Origin: Pseudomonadales bacterium
GTDB lineage: Bacteria > Pseudomonadota > Gammaproteobacteria > Pseudomonadales > Azotimanducaceae
Direction of reading: 5' to 3'
DNA: 64,000 nucleotides
NCBI GenBank assembly: GCA_024234635.1
Contig: JACKNX010000001.1
Span: forward strand, 434,001-498,000
Positions 35,242 through 44,107 of this stretch are shown here, in pieces; the first letter of the stretch is position 1, and each line of letters opens with the position of its first letter. The notes beneath the pieces are model-generated. The model saw nothing but the letters and a program-made list of their open reading frames with translations. It was not told the origin of the DNA and ran no database searches. A program made the translations under genes and the position numbers.

Positions 35242-36369
35242 TCAGCCATTCCTGTACTTGTAGACGGACAACAGCACGCCGAACGTCGCCAGCAGCGTCA
35301 GCGCCGAGGTGCCGCCGTAGCTGACGAGGGGCAACGGTACGCCAACCACCGGCAACAACCCGCAGACCATGCCCACGTTGACGAACACATAGATGAAGAA
35401 CGTGATGCCGATGGAGCCGGCCACCAGTCGATCGTAGGTGCGCTTGGACAGCATCGCGATATGCATGCAGCGGAGCACGATCAGCAGGTAGATCAAAAGA
35501 AACAGGCACACACCGATCATGCCCAGCTCTTCACCAATGACAGCGAGTATGAAATCCGTCTGCGCTTCCGGCAGGAAGTCCAGCCGACTCTGCGTACCCT
35601 GAAGCAGGCCTTTGCCCGCCAGCCCGCCGGAGCCAATGGCGGTTGTCGACTGGATGATGTTCCAGCCTGCGCCCAGTGGATCGCTCTCCGGATCGAACAG
35701 GGTGAGGATGCGCTGCTGCTGGTAATCGTGCAGCCGCGTCCAGAGGATCGGTGCGGCAGCCGCGACGATGGCGCCAGCGCCGAGCAGCCAGCGCCAGGGG
35801 AGACCGGCCAGAAACAGCACAGCACCACCGGCACTGGCGACCAGCAGGCCCGTGCCGAGATCCGGCTGAACCACGATCAGCAATACCGGCACACTGATGA
35901 TGGCCAGCGAAACAAGCACATCCACGAAACCGGGAGGCAGCTTGCGGTCATGCAGGTACGACGCCACCGTCAGCGGCACCGCCAGCTTGAGGATTTCCGA
36001 GGGCTGGAAGCGCGGCAACGGTCCGAGATCCAGCCATCGCTGCCCCCCTTTCGCGATGTCGCCCACCACCAGCACCAGGATCAGCATCAGTACACCGCCA
36101 ACGTACACGAACGGCGCAAACTGGAGGTATTCGCGAGGGTGGATGTGCGCAAGGACCAGCAGGATCACTACCCCGGCGCCGAGCTTCAGCGCCTGCGACT
36201 CCACCATGGAAACCTCTTCGTGCAGCGCGCTGTACAGCACCATCAGACCAAACGCCATCAATACGAAGAGCAGAACCATGAGGATCGGGTCCGGCAGCAG
36301 CTCCAGGCGGAACCGATCGCGTGTCGTTCCGGTTCCGAGGCCAATGGTGCGAACGAAGTCCCGCGCCAC
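35242..36369 (-). CDS. rodA: Peptidoglycan glycosyltransferase RodA (SEDS family)
   Basis: A polytopic membrane glycosyltransferase of 375 residues that polymerises lipid II in the elongasome together with PBP2. About ten hydrophobic segments are visible; SEDS landmarks include GGQRWLDLGPLPRFQPSEI, QPDLGTGLLV, FLPEAQTDFILAVIGEELG and the C-terminal GVPLPLVSYGGTS. The start is a GTG at 36369, directly after mrdA (3-nt gap). The partner mrdA is upstream, as in E. coli mrdAB. Confidence 0.96.
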   Translation of the reverse strand: MARDFVRTIGLGTGTTRDRFRLELLPDPILMVLLFVLMAFGLMVLYSALHEEVSMVESQALKLGAGVVILLVLAHIHPREYLQFAPFVYVGGVLMLILVLVVGDIAKGGQRWLDLGPLPRFQPSEILKLAVPLTVASYLHDRKLPPGFVDVLVSLAIISVPVLLIVVQPDLGTGLLVASAGGAVLFLAGLPWRWLLGAGAIVAAAAPILWTRLHDYQQQRILTLFDPESDPLGAGWNIIQSTTAIGSGGLAGKGLLQGTQSRLDFLPEAQTDFILAVIGEELGMIGVCLFLLIYLLIVLRCMHIAMLSKRTYDRLVAGSIGITFFIYVFVNVGMVCGLLPVVGVPLPLVSYGGTSALTLLATFGVLLSVYKYRNG

Positions 36370-36372
36370 GAT

Positions 36373-38277
36373 TCAGGAACCTGCCGCCGAGTGCTGCGCG
36401 ACCAGCAGCCGCGGCAGGATATAGGCATCAGCGACTTCCCGCGCCACCGGCGCAGCGACGCCACTGCCGCCGCCACCGTTCTCGACCAGTACGGCAATTG
36501 CGATCATGGGATCGTCCGCCGGCGCGAAGGCAATGAACCAGGCGTGCTTGCGCTGATACTCGTCCAGCTCCGTTTCGTCGTAGGTGTGGCCCTGCTTGAT
36601 CTCAACCACCTGTGCGGTGCCGGATTTGCCCGCCATTCGGTAACTGATGTCCTGACCGATGTAGGGCCACGCCGTACCGGACTGACGGAAGCCCAGATTG
36701 CCCCGATGCACGACATTCTCCATGGCGTCGACCAGCTTTTCCCAGTCATCGGGCGACGGGCCCTGTACATCCGGCAAGGCATCGAACGATACCTCCTCCG
36801 ACAACTCCCCGTCCGCATCCGCCAGCAGGCGCGGGCGCCGGAAGTGGCCCCGATTGGCGATGACGGACACATAAGAGGCAAGTTGCAGGGGCGTAACCAG
36901 AAGATCACCCTGACCGATTCCCAGGTTCACATTGTCACCTGGATACCAGGGCTCTTTCTTCACCGCTCGTTTCCACGCTGGATCCGGCAGGAGGCCGGGA
37001 CTCGCATCAGCGACGTCCGCGGAGGTCACGCGACCGAATCCCAACTGGGAAACAAATTGCGTTATCTGCTCGATCTTCATGCGCGATGCCATCGTGTAGA
37101 AAAACACGTTGGAGGACCGGTAGATCGCCCGGTTGAGATCCACGATACCCTGGCCGCCGGAATTGCCCCGCTGCCAGCTCCAGTCACGGTAGATGCGGGA
37201 TGAATGAGGAAGCCTGAAGGACCCCTGGTCGAAGATGGTTTCGTCCCACGTCAGGACGCGATTGCTGAGCGCCGCCAGGCCGATCGCCGGCTTGAACGTC
37301 GATCCCGGCGCATAGCGGCCGTTGATCACCCTGTTGAACATCGGCTTGGAACGCAGATTGAGCAGCGTATTGTATTCCCGCGCGCTGATGCCGGTGACGA
37401 AGTGGTTCGGGTCATAGGCCGGCTTGCTGACCATCGCAAGAATGCCACCGGTACGCGGGTCGATGGCCACGACGGCACCGCGACGCTCGCCAAGCGCCGC
37501 GTCCGCGGCAATCTGCAGGTCCGCATCCAGAAACAGCCGCAGATTCCGTCCGGCTTTCGGCGGATCGACATTCAGTTCCTTGCGTATGCGACCGTAAGCA
37601 TCCACTTCCACCTGCTGATAACCCACGTCGCCATGCAGTGACGCTTCATAGAACTTCTCCACGCCCAGCTTGCCGATGAATTCGGTGCCGGCGTACTTCA
37701 CCGGGTCAAGCGAGCGCAGATCATCTTCGTTTACCCGCCGCACCGAGCCGAGGGCATGCGCATACAATTCGCCGAACGGGTAAAAGCGGACCGTGTCGGG
37801 CACGACTTCCACGCCGGCAAGCCGGTAGCGCTCCAGCGCCAGTCGGGCGCGCTCTTCCTCCGTAAGATTCGACTTCAACAGAATGGGTTCGTACGGACGC
37901 CGCTGCCGCTTGAGCCGCTTGCGGAAGGCGTCCTCGTCGCCTTCATCCAGCGTCAGCAGGGTACGCAACTGCGCCAGCATCGCATCGAGGTCGCCGACCC
38001 GCTCCTTCACGATGGCAAGGTTGTGAATCGGCCGATTGTCCGCCAGCAGTACGCCGTTGTGATCCATGATCAGGCCGCGTCGCGGCACCATGGGCTGCAC
38101 CTGGATACGGTTGTTCTCCGAACGCGTCTGATACTTGGCGTGATCGATGACCTGAAGCTGCACCAGACGGCCCACGAGAATGCCCAGCAGAACCACCACG
38201 CCGACGAGCAGCACGATCACGCGCCGCCCGAACAGCGCCCGTTCCTCGGACTTGTCGTTGAGATCCAGCGATGCCAT
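36373..38277 (-). CDS. mrdA: Penicillin-binding protein 2
   Basis: The elongasome transpeptidase partner of RodA. From the ATG at 38277 it has 634 residues (633 in E. coli). A single transmembrane helix (about 18-40) is followed by the pedestal domain with RRGLIMDHNG, then the transpeptidase domain with the nucleophile in STFK (326-329), SSN (388-390) and KSG (551-553). The longer frame to 38370 runs through the end of rlmH and is not a real start. rlmH lies directly upstream. Confidence 0.96.
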   Translation of the reverse strand: MASLDLNDKSEERALFGRRVIVLLVGVVVLLGILVGRLVQLQVIDHAKYQTRSENNRIQVQPMVPRRGLIMDHNGVLLADNRPIHNLAIVKERVGDLDAMLAQLRTLLTLDEGDEDAFRKRLKRQRRPYEPILLKSNLTEEERARLALERYRLAGVEVVPDTVRFYPFGELYAHALGSVRRVNEDDLRSLDPVKYAGTEFIGKLGVEKFYEASLHGDVGYQQVEVDAYGRIRKELNVDPPKAGRNLRLFLDADLQIAADAALGERRGAVVAIDPRTGGILAMVSKPAYDPNHFVTGISAREYNTLLNLRSKPMFNRVINGRYAPGSTFKPAIGLAALSNRVLTWDETIFDQGSFRLPHSSRIYRDWSWQRGNSGGQGIVDLNRAIYRSSNVFFYTMASRMKIEQITQFVSQLGFGRVTSADVADASPGLLPDPAWKRAVKKEPWYPGDNVNLGIGQGDLLVTPLQLASYVSVIANRGHFRRPRLLADADGELSEEVSFDALPDVQGPSPDDWEKLVDAMENVVHRGNLGFRQSGTAWPYIGQDISYRMAGKSGTAQVVEIKQGHTYDETELDEYQRKHAWFIAFAPADDPMIAIAVLVENGGGGSGVAAPVAREVADAYILPRLLVAQHSAAGS

Positions 38278-38287
38278 CGGCGTCGGA

Positions 38288-38767
38288 CTACGGTCTGTGA
38301 TAGGGGTGATTGTTGAGCAGACTGAAGGCGCGGTACAACGCCTCGGCCAGCACGATACGAACCAGGCCATGCGGCATTGTCAGCGCAGCAAGACTGTAAC
38401 AGTGTTGTGCACGTGCGGTCACGCCTGCATCCAGGCCGTCTGCGCCACCGATGAGGAAGACCGGCGCAACACCTTCCTGGCGCCACCGGCCAAGCAGGTC
38501 GGCCAGCCCCTGCGTGGAGAGTGCCGCGCCCCGCTCATCCAGCGCAACCACGGTATCCCGCGGGCGCAGTTGCGCCAGAAGTTTGTCCCCCTCCTGCCGC
38601 TTGTATTGCGCAACGTTTTCCGGGGACGCTCCGCCACGCCGATCGACAGGTGGGATTTCCACGAGTTGCAGCGGCATGCCCGTTGCCAGTCTGCGCGCAT
38701 ACTCGTTGAAACCGGCATCCACCCAGTCCGGCTGACGGCGGCTGACCGTGAGAATACGAACCTTCAC
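38288..38767 (-). CDS. rlmH: 23S rRNA (pseudouridine1915-N3) methyltransferase RlmH
   Basis: A SPOUT-class methyltransferase of 159 residues (155 in E. coli) that modifies helix 69 of 23S rRNA in assembled ribosomes. Motifs: the N-terminal VRILTVSRRQPDWVDAGF, the SAM-binding knot FLIGGADGLD and the C-terminal MPHGLVRIVLAEALYRA with NHPYHRP at the end. The start is a GTG at 38767 that overlaps the rsfS stop (GTGA); the longer frame to 38890 is within rsfS. Confidence 0.95.
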   Translation of the reverse strand: MKVRILTVSRRQPDWVDAGFNEYARRLATGMPLQLVEIPPVDRRGGASPENVAQYKRQEGDKLLAQLRPRDTVVALDERGAALSTQGLADLLGRWRQEGVAPVFLIGGADGLDAGVTARAQHCYSLAALTMPHGLVRIVLAEALYRAFSLLNNHPYHRP

Positions 38768-39306
38768 TCCGCCGGTTCGCTGTCCGCGCGCTCCGGCAAT
38801 TCGCTCCACAGCTTCTCCAGTTCGTAGAGCGCCCGCGCGTCCTTCTGCATGACATGCACCACAAGGTCGGCATAGTCGATCAACACCCATTCACCATGCT
38901 CACGGCCTTCGTGGCCGATGGGTTTGATGCCGGCCTTGCCCGTGGCCTCCAGGACACGATCGACCAGCGCATTGACATGCCGGCCGGTGTTCCCCGTGGC
39001 GACGATCATGGTGTCGGTGAAGCTGGAGAGACCACGAACGTCCAGCGTGACGATATCCACACCCTTACCGTCTTCGAGTGCCAGCGTGACAACGTCGGCC
39101 AGTGACGGAACGGCCTTTTTCCGGCTGCGGGGCGCCTTCACTGCCGACGCTGCGCCGGTCGCCTGCCTGGGCGCCGGTTTCTTTACCGCCGTTTTCTTTA
39201 CCGCCGGTTTTTTCGCTGCAGGTTTTTTGGCTGCAGGCTTTTTTGTTGCCGGCTTCCTGGCTGCCGGCTTTCTGGCCGCTGTCTTATTCGCTGCCGGTTG
39301 TTTCAT
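38764..39306 (-). CDS. rsfS: Ribosomal silencing factor RsfS with a basic N-terminal extension
   Basis: Binds uL14 and blocks subunit joining in starvation. The conserved RsfS domain occupies about residues 68-172: DIVTLDVRGLSSFTDTMIVA, GNTGRHVNAL, GEWVLIDYADLVVHVMQ and ALYELEKLWSELPE. The first 66 residues are an extension made almost only of Lys, Ala, Pro and some Arg in repeats of KKPAAKKPA type, resembling the tails of histone H1-like proteins; E. coli RsfS (105 residues) has none. The underlying DNA is a degenerate tandem repeat, which may vary in length among strains. The start lies 23 nt inside nadD. Confidence 0.9.
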   Translation of the reverse strand: MKQPAANKTAARKPAARKPATKKPAAKKPAAKKPAVKKTAVKKPAPRQATGAASAVKAPRSRKKAVPSLADVVTLALEDGKGVDIVTLDVRGLSSFTDTMIVATGNTGRHVNALVDRVLEATGKAGIKPIGHEGREHGEWVLIDYADLVVHVMQKDARALYELEKLWSELPERADSEPAE

Positions 39307-39922
39307 ACAGATGCTGTTCCCGGATATAGGTTGAAACCTGTGCCGGCACCAGGCCGGCGATGGACTCGCCCCGCGCGACCCGCGCGCGGACTTGCGTCGA
39401 AGACACCGCGGGCAGCGGTTCGTTCACAAAACACACCCGCCCGTGCGGGTCGTCCCCGAACGCCGTCGTTTCGCGCCCGCGGAGAAAGGTGCTCAGCGCA
39501 CTGGACGGCTGCCAGACGTGACCGGCCCGCCGGAACACCAGGAATCCCGTCCGCGCGAAAACATCCGCAACCCGATGCCACGTGAGCACCTCGGCAAACG
39601 CATCGGTGCCGATGAGCCACACACGACGCTCATCGGGCTGGTCACTGGCGCGGCGTTCAAGCAGTTCCACGGTAAATGACGGCCGGGTGCGTCCCAGCTC
39701 CGAATCATCCGCGATCAGACCGGGTTCGCCGGCGCAGGCCAGGCGCACCATCTCGTAGCGCGCCGAGTCTGGCGTGACCCGTTCACCCTCGCGCTTGTGA
39801 TAGGGCTGTGCCGCCACCACCAGGCGCACGCTCGGCACGCACAGCAGACGGATGGCAGCACGTGCGGCGGCAAGGTGCCCCTCGTGGATGGGATCGAAGG
39901 TGCCGCCGTACAGCGCAATCAA
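39284..39922 (-). CDS. nadD: Nicotinate-nucleotide adenylyltransferase
   Basis: Adenylates nicotinate mononucleotide in NAD synthesis. The nucleotidyltransferase signature GGTFDPIHEGH is at 6-16 and the ISST-type motif VSSTQVRARVARG near the C-terminus; LIGTDAFAEVLTWHR is the family middle motif. Length 212 (213 in E. coli). The start is a rare TTG at 39922 that forms a TTGA overlap with the proA stop; there is no ATG or GTG before the GGTFDP motif that would preserve it. Confidence 0.94.
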   Translation of the reverse strand: MIALYGGTFDPIHEGHLAAARAAIRLLCVPSVRLVVAAQPYHKREGERVTPDSARYEMVRLACAGEPGLIADDSELGRTRPSFTVELLERRASDQPDERRVWLIGTDAFAEVLTWHRVADVFARTGFLVFRRAGHVWQPSSALSTFLRGRETTAFGDDPHGRVCFVNEPLPAVSSTQVRARVARGESIAGLVPAQVSTYIREQHLYETTGSE

Positions 39923-41193
39923 CGCTGCCGTATTTCCCCCTGCCCGTACACCACGAACTTCTGCGTGGTGAGGCCTTCCAGTCCCACCGGGCCGCGAGCG
40001 TGCAGCTTGTTGGTGGATATGCCGATTTCCGCGCCAAGACCATACTCGAAGCCGTCGGCGAACTGCGTGGAGGCATTCACCATGACGGACGCCGAATCAA
40101 CTTCCGCCAGGAAGCGGCGCGACGCCAGGTAGTCGCTCGTGACGATGGCATCGGTGTGCTGGGAGCCATAGCGATTGATGTGGGCAATGGCGCCATCGAG
40201 ATCGTCGACCACGCGCACGGCCAGAACGGGCGCCAGATACTCCGTGGCCCAGTCCTCTTCCGTCGCCGCGGCCATGGAGGGCACCACCGCCCGACTGCGC
40301 TCACAGCCGCGCAGCGCCACCCCGGCCTCGCCGAACCGTGCGGCCAGCACCGGCAGCAGCTCCGGGGCACGCGAGGCGTGTATCAGCAGGGTTTCGAGCG
40401 CATTGCACACGGCGTACTTGGACGTTTTGGAGTTGAACGCAATCTCCACCGCCATGTCGGCCTCCGCTGACGCGTCGATATAGACGTGGCAGATACCGTC
40501 CAGGTGCTTGATGACCGGAATGGTGGATTCCCGGGTTATGCGTTCAATGAGCCCCTTGCCGCCGCGCGGAATGATGACGTCGACGTACTTGTCCTGACGC
40601 AGCAACGCGCCGACCGCAGCGCGGTCCGTGGTGCCGATGAGCTGAACCGCCGCTTCGGGAACGCCACTGCCCCGGATACCTTCCGCAATGCAGTCAGCAA
40701 TGGCGCGGTTGGACTCGATCGCCTCGCTACCGCCGCGAAGGATGCAGGCGTTGCCGGATTTGAGACACAGCACCGCGGCATCAACCGTCACGTTGGGCCG
40801 CGATTCGTAGATGATGCCGATGACACCCAACGGCACGCGCATGCGACCAACCTGGATGCCGGAAGGCAGAAAGCGCAGGTCGGATACCTGGCCCACGGGG
40901 TCCGGGAGCGTGTCGACCTGCAGCACGCCTTCAACCATGCGCGCGACCGCCCTGGCATCGATGCGAAGACGGTCGATGAGTGGCTGGTCCAGACCATTCT
41001 CGGCCGCGCGCTCGAGGTCCTTTGCGTTGGCGGCGACAAGCGCGGCTTCGTTGCGTCGCAGCGCCCCGGCAATGCCACGGAGCGCTTTCGACCGGGCAGC
41101 GGGCGGGGCTGCAAGAAGCTGGTGAGCAGCCTCCCTGGCCTGGCGCGCAAGATGCGCGATATCGTTGTCTACGGTCGTGGCGGGTGCGTTCAT
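39919..41193 (-). CDS. proA: Gamma-glutamyl phosphate reductase
   Basis: Second step of proline synthesis: reduces gamma-glutamyl phosphate to glutamate-5-semialdehyde with NADPH. Features of the aldehyde-dehydrogenase-like fold: VPLGVIGIIYESRPNVTVD, CLKSGNACILRGGSEA, the catalytic cysteine in SKYAVCNALETLLIH and the C-terminal GLEGLTTQKFVVYGQGEIR. Length 424 (417 in E. coli). The ATG at 41193 follows a GAGG/AAAGGG-containing stretch. proB is not adjacent. It opens the long envelope operon down to lipB. Confidence 0.96.
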   Translation of the reverse strand: MNAPATTVDNDIAHLARQAREAAHQLLAAPPAARSKALRGIAGALRRNEAALVAANAKDLERAAENGLDQPLIDRLRIDARAVARMVEGVLQVDTLPDPVGQVSDLRFLPSGIQVGRMRVPLGVIGIIYESRPNVTVDAAVLCLKSGNACILRGGSEAIESNRAIADCIAEGIRGSGVPEAAVQLIGTTDRAAVGALLRQDKYVDVIIPRGGKGLIERITRESTIPVIKHLDGICHVYIDASAEADMAVEIAFNSKTSKYAVCNALETLLIHASRAPELLPVLAARFGEAGVALRGCERSRAVVPSMAAATEEDWATEYLAPVLAVRVVDDLDGAIAHINRYGSQHTDAIVTSDYLASRRFLAEVDSASVMVNASTQFADGFEYGLGAEIGISTNKLHARGPVGLEGLTTQKFVVYGQGEIRQR

Positions 41194-41267
41194 ACCCTTT
41201 GCTACCTCTTCACGGTCTGCCGGCTTGCATGCGCCTGCCTGGCGCAAGCTGCGGCGCGGGACCGCGT

Positions 41268-41273
41268 ATTATA
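41268..41273 (-). promoter_or_regulatory. Consensus -10 box upstream of proA
   Basis: On the minus strand this reads TATAAT, a perfect sigma-70 -10 hexamer, about 75 nt upstream of the proA ATG. A TTGACC lies further upstream but 23 nt away, too far for a normal -35; a GC-rich palindrome (GGGCCGGGCCCGG-like, near 41284-41297) fills the gap. It is the best candidate promoter for the proA-to-lipB operon. Confidence 0.5.
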
Positions 41274-41298
41274 GGCCAAAGTGACGGGCCGGGCCCGG

Positions 41299-41922
41299 TC
41301 AAGCCAGGTCGCGCGGCGCACGGTTGCCACGCAACTTGTCGACCAGCCGCTGCAATTCCGTCAGGCGTTCGGTGGGGGACTGCATCTGCAGCAGGCTCTG
41401 TTTGATCTCCGGTTCGATTGGCAGCAACTCGGCCAGACGCCAGCCCACGGAACGGCCATCATCCCGACGCAGATCCAGACCAAGCTTCTGGATCATCGGG
41501 TGCTGCATCAGTTCCTCCAGGATATCCACGAGCCCGCGGCGTGCTTCGGACACCCCGACCGCCGGCTCTTCCGGCAACAGCTCCACCGTGCCGATGAGGA
41601 GGTGATCCGCCTGCTCCTGCGTCCGCAGGACCCGGAACTTGCGCTCGCCACGGCACACGATACCCAGCATGCCATCGCTTAGCTGATTGAAATCGACGAT
41701 GCGCGCGGTGGTGCCGACGCCGAAGACGTCCGGCTGTTCCGCGTCCTTCACCGCACGGGCTTCCTGGCCGTGGCGGATCAGTACCACGCCAAAGGGTTCG
41801 CTCTCGCGGGTACAGCGACGCACCATGTCCATGTATCGCGTTTCGAAGATGCGCAATGGCAGGCGGCCGTCGGGAAACAGCACGGTGCGCAGGGGAAACA
41901 GTGGAATTTCTCGGTTGCTCAC
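41299..41922 (-). CDS. LON substrate-binding-domain protein (no protease domain)
   Basis: A 207-residue protein consisting only of the N-terminal substrate-binding domain found in Lon protease: REIPLFPLRTVLFPDGRLPLRIFETRYMDMV, then FGVGTTARIVDFNQLSDGM and GERKFRVL. There is no AAA+ or protease part, as in the common free-standing family. Its role is unknown. The best start is the GTG at 41922, which begins at the family N-terminus; the frame is open to 41988 through sequence that looks like promoter rather than protein. It lies between proA (same strand) and the divergent hydrolase gene. Confidence 0.85.
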   Translation of the reverse strand: MSNREIPLFPLRTVLFPDGRLPLRIFETRYMDMVRRCTRESEPFGVVLIRHGQEARAVKDAEQPDVFGVGTTARIVDFNQLSDGMLGIVCRGERKFRVLRTQEQADHLLIGTVELLPEEPAVGVSEARRGLVDILEELMQHPMIQKLGLDLRRDDGRSVGWRLAELLPIEPEIKQSLLQMQSPTERLTELQRLVDKLRGNRAPRDLA

Positions 41923-42007
41923 GATGTTCGGGGCCCGTTGATCGCGGTCGCGTACCACACGCGCCACACAGCGACTACCATAGCGCACCTTTCAGCCGGA
42001 GCCACGC

Positions 42008-42766
42008 ATGCAGGGTTACTCGTGCCGGTCGTTTGCCGCGCCGCTCGCCGACGGCACGCTGGTTGCCCATGACGTGTACACCGCTGGAACCGGGCCCGTG
42101 GTGGTGATCATCCAGGAACTGCCGGGTATTGGGCAGGAGACACTGAGGCTCGCGGCAAGGCTGCGCGAAGCGGGATTCACCACGGTGCTGCCGCACCTGT
42201 TCGGGCCGCTGGGGCGTGTATCGCTGCTGGGCAACCTGGTGCGCGTGTTCTGCATGCGCCGCGAATTCCGGGTCTTCGAAACCGGCCGGTCATCGCCTGT
42301 CGTGGACTGGCTGCGCGCCTTGTGCCGGGACCTGGTCGATCGCCACGACGTCGCGGGCGTCGGCACGATCGGCATGTGCCTGACGGGAAACTTCGCCATC
42401 TCGCTGCTGGCGGACGACGCGGTACTCGCCGGCGTGGCTTCGCAGCCTTCACTGCCGATCCGCGCGCACGGTGCGCTGCACATGACGGACGCCGACATCG
42501 CCCGCGTGCGACAACGCCTGGACACACTCGAACCCGCGTTGGCACTGCGCTTCGAAGGCGACCCAATGTGCACCGCGGGAAAATTTGACGCCTATGCCAG
42601 TGCGTTCAATGACGATCGCGAACGTATCCGTCTGCGCACGCTGCCCGGCAAGGGCCACTCCGTGCTGACCCTGGATTTTGTCGATGATGCGAACCATCCA
42701 ACGGACAAAGCCCTCACTGAAGTGATCGAATACTTCCACACTGCTCTCGCCGCCAACCGGAACTGA
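42008..42766 (+). CDS. Dienelactone hydrolase family protein
   Basis: A 252-residue alpha/beta-hydrolase. VVVIIQELPGIGQ carries the family's oxyanion-side Glu, GTIGMCLTGNFAI holds a Cys in the nucleophile-elbow position (GxCxG-type) as in true dienelactone hydrolases, and LPGKGHSVLTLDF provides the His. The substrate is unknown; no aromatic-degradation genes are nearby, so a housekeeping esterase or thioesterase role is as likely as lactone hydrolysis. CCGGAG lies 6 nt before the ATG. uppP follows after 3 nt, so the two are co-transcribed. Confidence 0.82.
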   Translation: MQGYSCRSFAAPLADGTLVAHDVYTAGTGPVVVIIQELPGIGQETLRLAARLREAGFTTVLPHLFGPLGRVSLLGNLVRVFCMRREFRVFETGRSSPVVDWLRALCRDLVDRHDVAGVGTIGMCLTGNFAISLLADDAVLAGVASQPSLPIRAHGALHMTDADIARVRQRLDTLEPALALRFEGDPMCTAGKFDAYASAFNDDRERIRLRTLPGKGHSVLTLDFVDDANHPTDKALTEVIEYFHTALAANRN

Positions 42767-42769
42767 CAC

Positions 42770-43558
42770 ATGGACTGGCTACAGGTGGTCACACTGGCTC
42801 TCATCCAGGGTGTGACCGAATTCCTGCCGATTTCGAGTTCGGCGCACCTGATCCTGCCCGCACAGCTAACCGACTGGCCCGATCAGGGCCTGGCTTTCGA
42901 CGTAGCCGTACACGTGGGCACGCTACTGGCGGTGGTTACCTACTTTCGCGCCGAGGTGTTCGGGGCCATCGGCAGCGCGGGAACCCTGCTCACCGAGCGA
43001 CGCGTCGACGCCACGCTGGATCTGTGGCTGAAAATCGCCGCTGCGACGGTGCCGATCGTGGTCTTCGGATTCCTGGCCAAGGATTTCGTGGAAACGCAGC
43101 TCAGAACAGTACCGGTGATCGCTTTCACGACCATTGCCTTCGGTCTGCTGCTGGCCTGGGCGGATCGGCGTCACGGTCAACTGGAAACCGTGACCTGGTC
43201 GCAAGCCATCGTTATCGGGCTCGCGCAGGTATTGGCCATCGTACCCGGCACCTCCCGCTCCGGCATCACCATGACCGCGGCGCTGCTGTTGATGCTGTCC
43301 CGCACCAGTGCGGCGCGCTTCTCCATGCTGCTGTCCGTACCCACCATCGTGGGCGCCGCGTTACTGCTGGTCAAAGACGTGCTGGATAGTGGCGTGGACG
43401 CCCAGTGGGATCACCTGGCCGCTGGCGCCCTGGTCTCCGGCATCAGTGCTTTCCTCAGCATCGGCTTTTTCATGGCGCTGGTGGAGCGCACCGGCATGCT
43501 GCCCTACGTGATCTACCGCCTGCTGCTCGGGTTGTTTCTGATCCTCTTTCTGCTGTAG
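42770..43558 (+). CDS. uppP: Undecaprenyl-diphosphatase UppP (BacA)
   Basis: An inner-membrane phosphatase that regenerates undecaprenyl phosphate for peptidoglycan and other envelope polymers and gives low-level bacitracin resistance. Both BacA motifs are present: QGVTEFLPISSSAHLIL (14-30) and LAIVPGTSRSGITMT, with the catalytic Glu, Ser and Arg residues; eight or so hydrophobic segments; length 262 (273 in E. coli). It is the downstream gene of a two-gene unit and is convergent with ssb. Confidence 0.95.
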   Translation: MDWLQVVTLALIQGVTEFLPISSSAHLILPAQLTDWPDQGLAFDVAVHVGTLLAVVTYFRAEVFGAIGSAGTLLTERRVDATLDLWLKIAAATVPIVVFGFLAKDFVETQLRTVPVIAFTTIAFGLLLAWADRRHGQLETVTWSQAIVIGLAQVLAIVPGTSRSGITMTAALLLMLSRTSAARFSMLLSVPTIVGAALLLVKDVLDSGVDAQWDHLAAGALVSGISAFLSIGFFMALVERTGMLPYVIYRLLLGLFLILFLL

Positions 43559-43564
43559 CGCAGA

Positions 43565-43587
43565 TCCCGGGAGTGGGGCGCCCGGGA
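43565..43587. terminator. Hairpin between convergent uppP and ssb
   Basis: TCCCGGG (43565-43571) and CCCGGGA (43581-43587) form a 7-bp GC-rich stem with a 9-nt loop in the 42-bp gap between the two stop codons. No T-run follows on either strand, so if it terminates it is not a classical intrinsic terminator. Confidence 0.35.
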
Positions 43588-43600
43588 CCGCTGACAGGGA

Positions 43601-44107
43601 TCAGAACGGAATGTCGTCGTCGAAATCGTCCTCCGGCGGCAATGTCGGCCGGTTGTCATAGGCAGGCGCACCACGTCCACCGCCACCACCACCTGAAGCG
43701 GGCCGGTCATAACCACCCGGGGCGCCGCGGCCGCCACCGCCGGACTGGTCATAGCCACCCTGGTCGCCGCCACCCGCGCGACTGTCGAGCATCTGCATCT
43801 CACGCATCACGACTTCCGTGCGGTAGTGCTTCTGCCCGTCCTTGTCCCAGGACTGGGTGCGCAGACTGCCTTCCACGTAGACCTTGCTGCCCTTGCGCAG
43901 ATACTGGCTGGCGATCTCGGCCAGACGCTTGAAGGCAACGATGTTGTGCCATTCCGTACGTTCCTGCGTCTGCCCGGACTGGTCCCGCCAACTGTCCGAC
44001 GTGGCGATGCTGAAGGTGGTTACCGGATCGCCACTCGGCAGGTAGCGCGTTTCCGGGTCACGTCCGAGGTTGCCCACCAGGATGACCTTGTTGATACCGC
44101 GTGCCAT
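43601..44107 (-). CDS. ssb: Single-stranded DNA-binding protein
   Basis: Coats single-stranded DNA in replication and repair. The OB-fold (1-110) starts with GINKVILVGNLGRDPETRYL and includes TEWHNIVAFKRLAEIASQYL and GSKVYVEGSLRTQSW. A Gly-rich flexible linker (about 112-152, with repeated GGYD/GGGGRGAP segments) leads to the acidic protein-interaction tip DDFDDDIPF. Length 168 (178 in E. coli). It is divergent from uvrA across about 138 bp, the classical gammaproteobacterial arrangement. Confidence 0.97.
   Translation of the reverse strand: MARGINKVILVGNLGRDPETRYLPSGDPVTTFSIATSDSWRDQSGQTQERTEWHNIVAFKRLAEIASQYLRKGSKVYVEGSLRTQSWDKDGQKHYRTEVVMREMQMLDSRAGGGDQGGYDQSGGGGRGAPGGYDRPASGGGGGGRGAPAYDNRPTLPPEDDFDDDIPF

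Noticed and set aside
34558..37203. 881-codon open frame on the plus strand across mltB, rodA and mrdA
   Set aside because: It is antisense to three well-supported genes, rich in Arg, Gln and His as expected for a GC-rich shadow frame, and resembles no family.
41284..41297. GC palindrome (GGGCCGGGCCCGG-like) upstream of proA as a terminator for an upstream gene
   Set aside because: No T-run on either strand; more likely part of the promoter region or chance GC symmetry.
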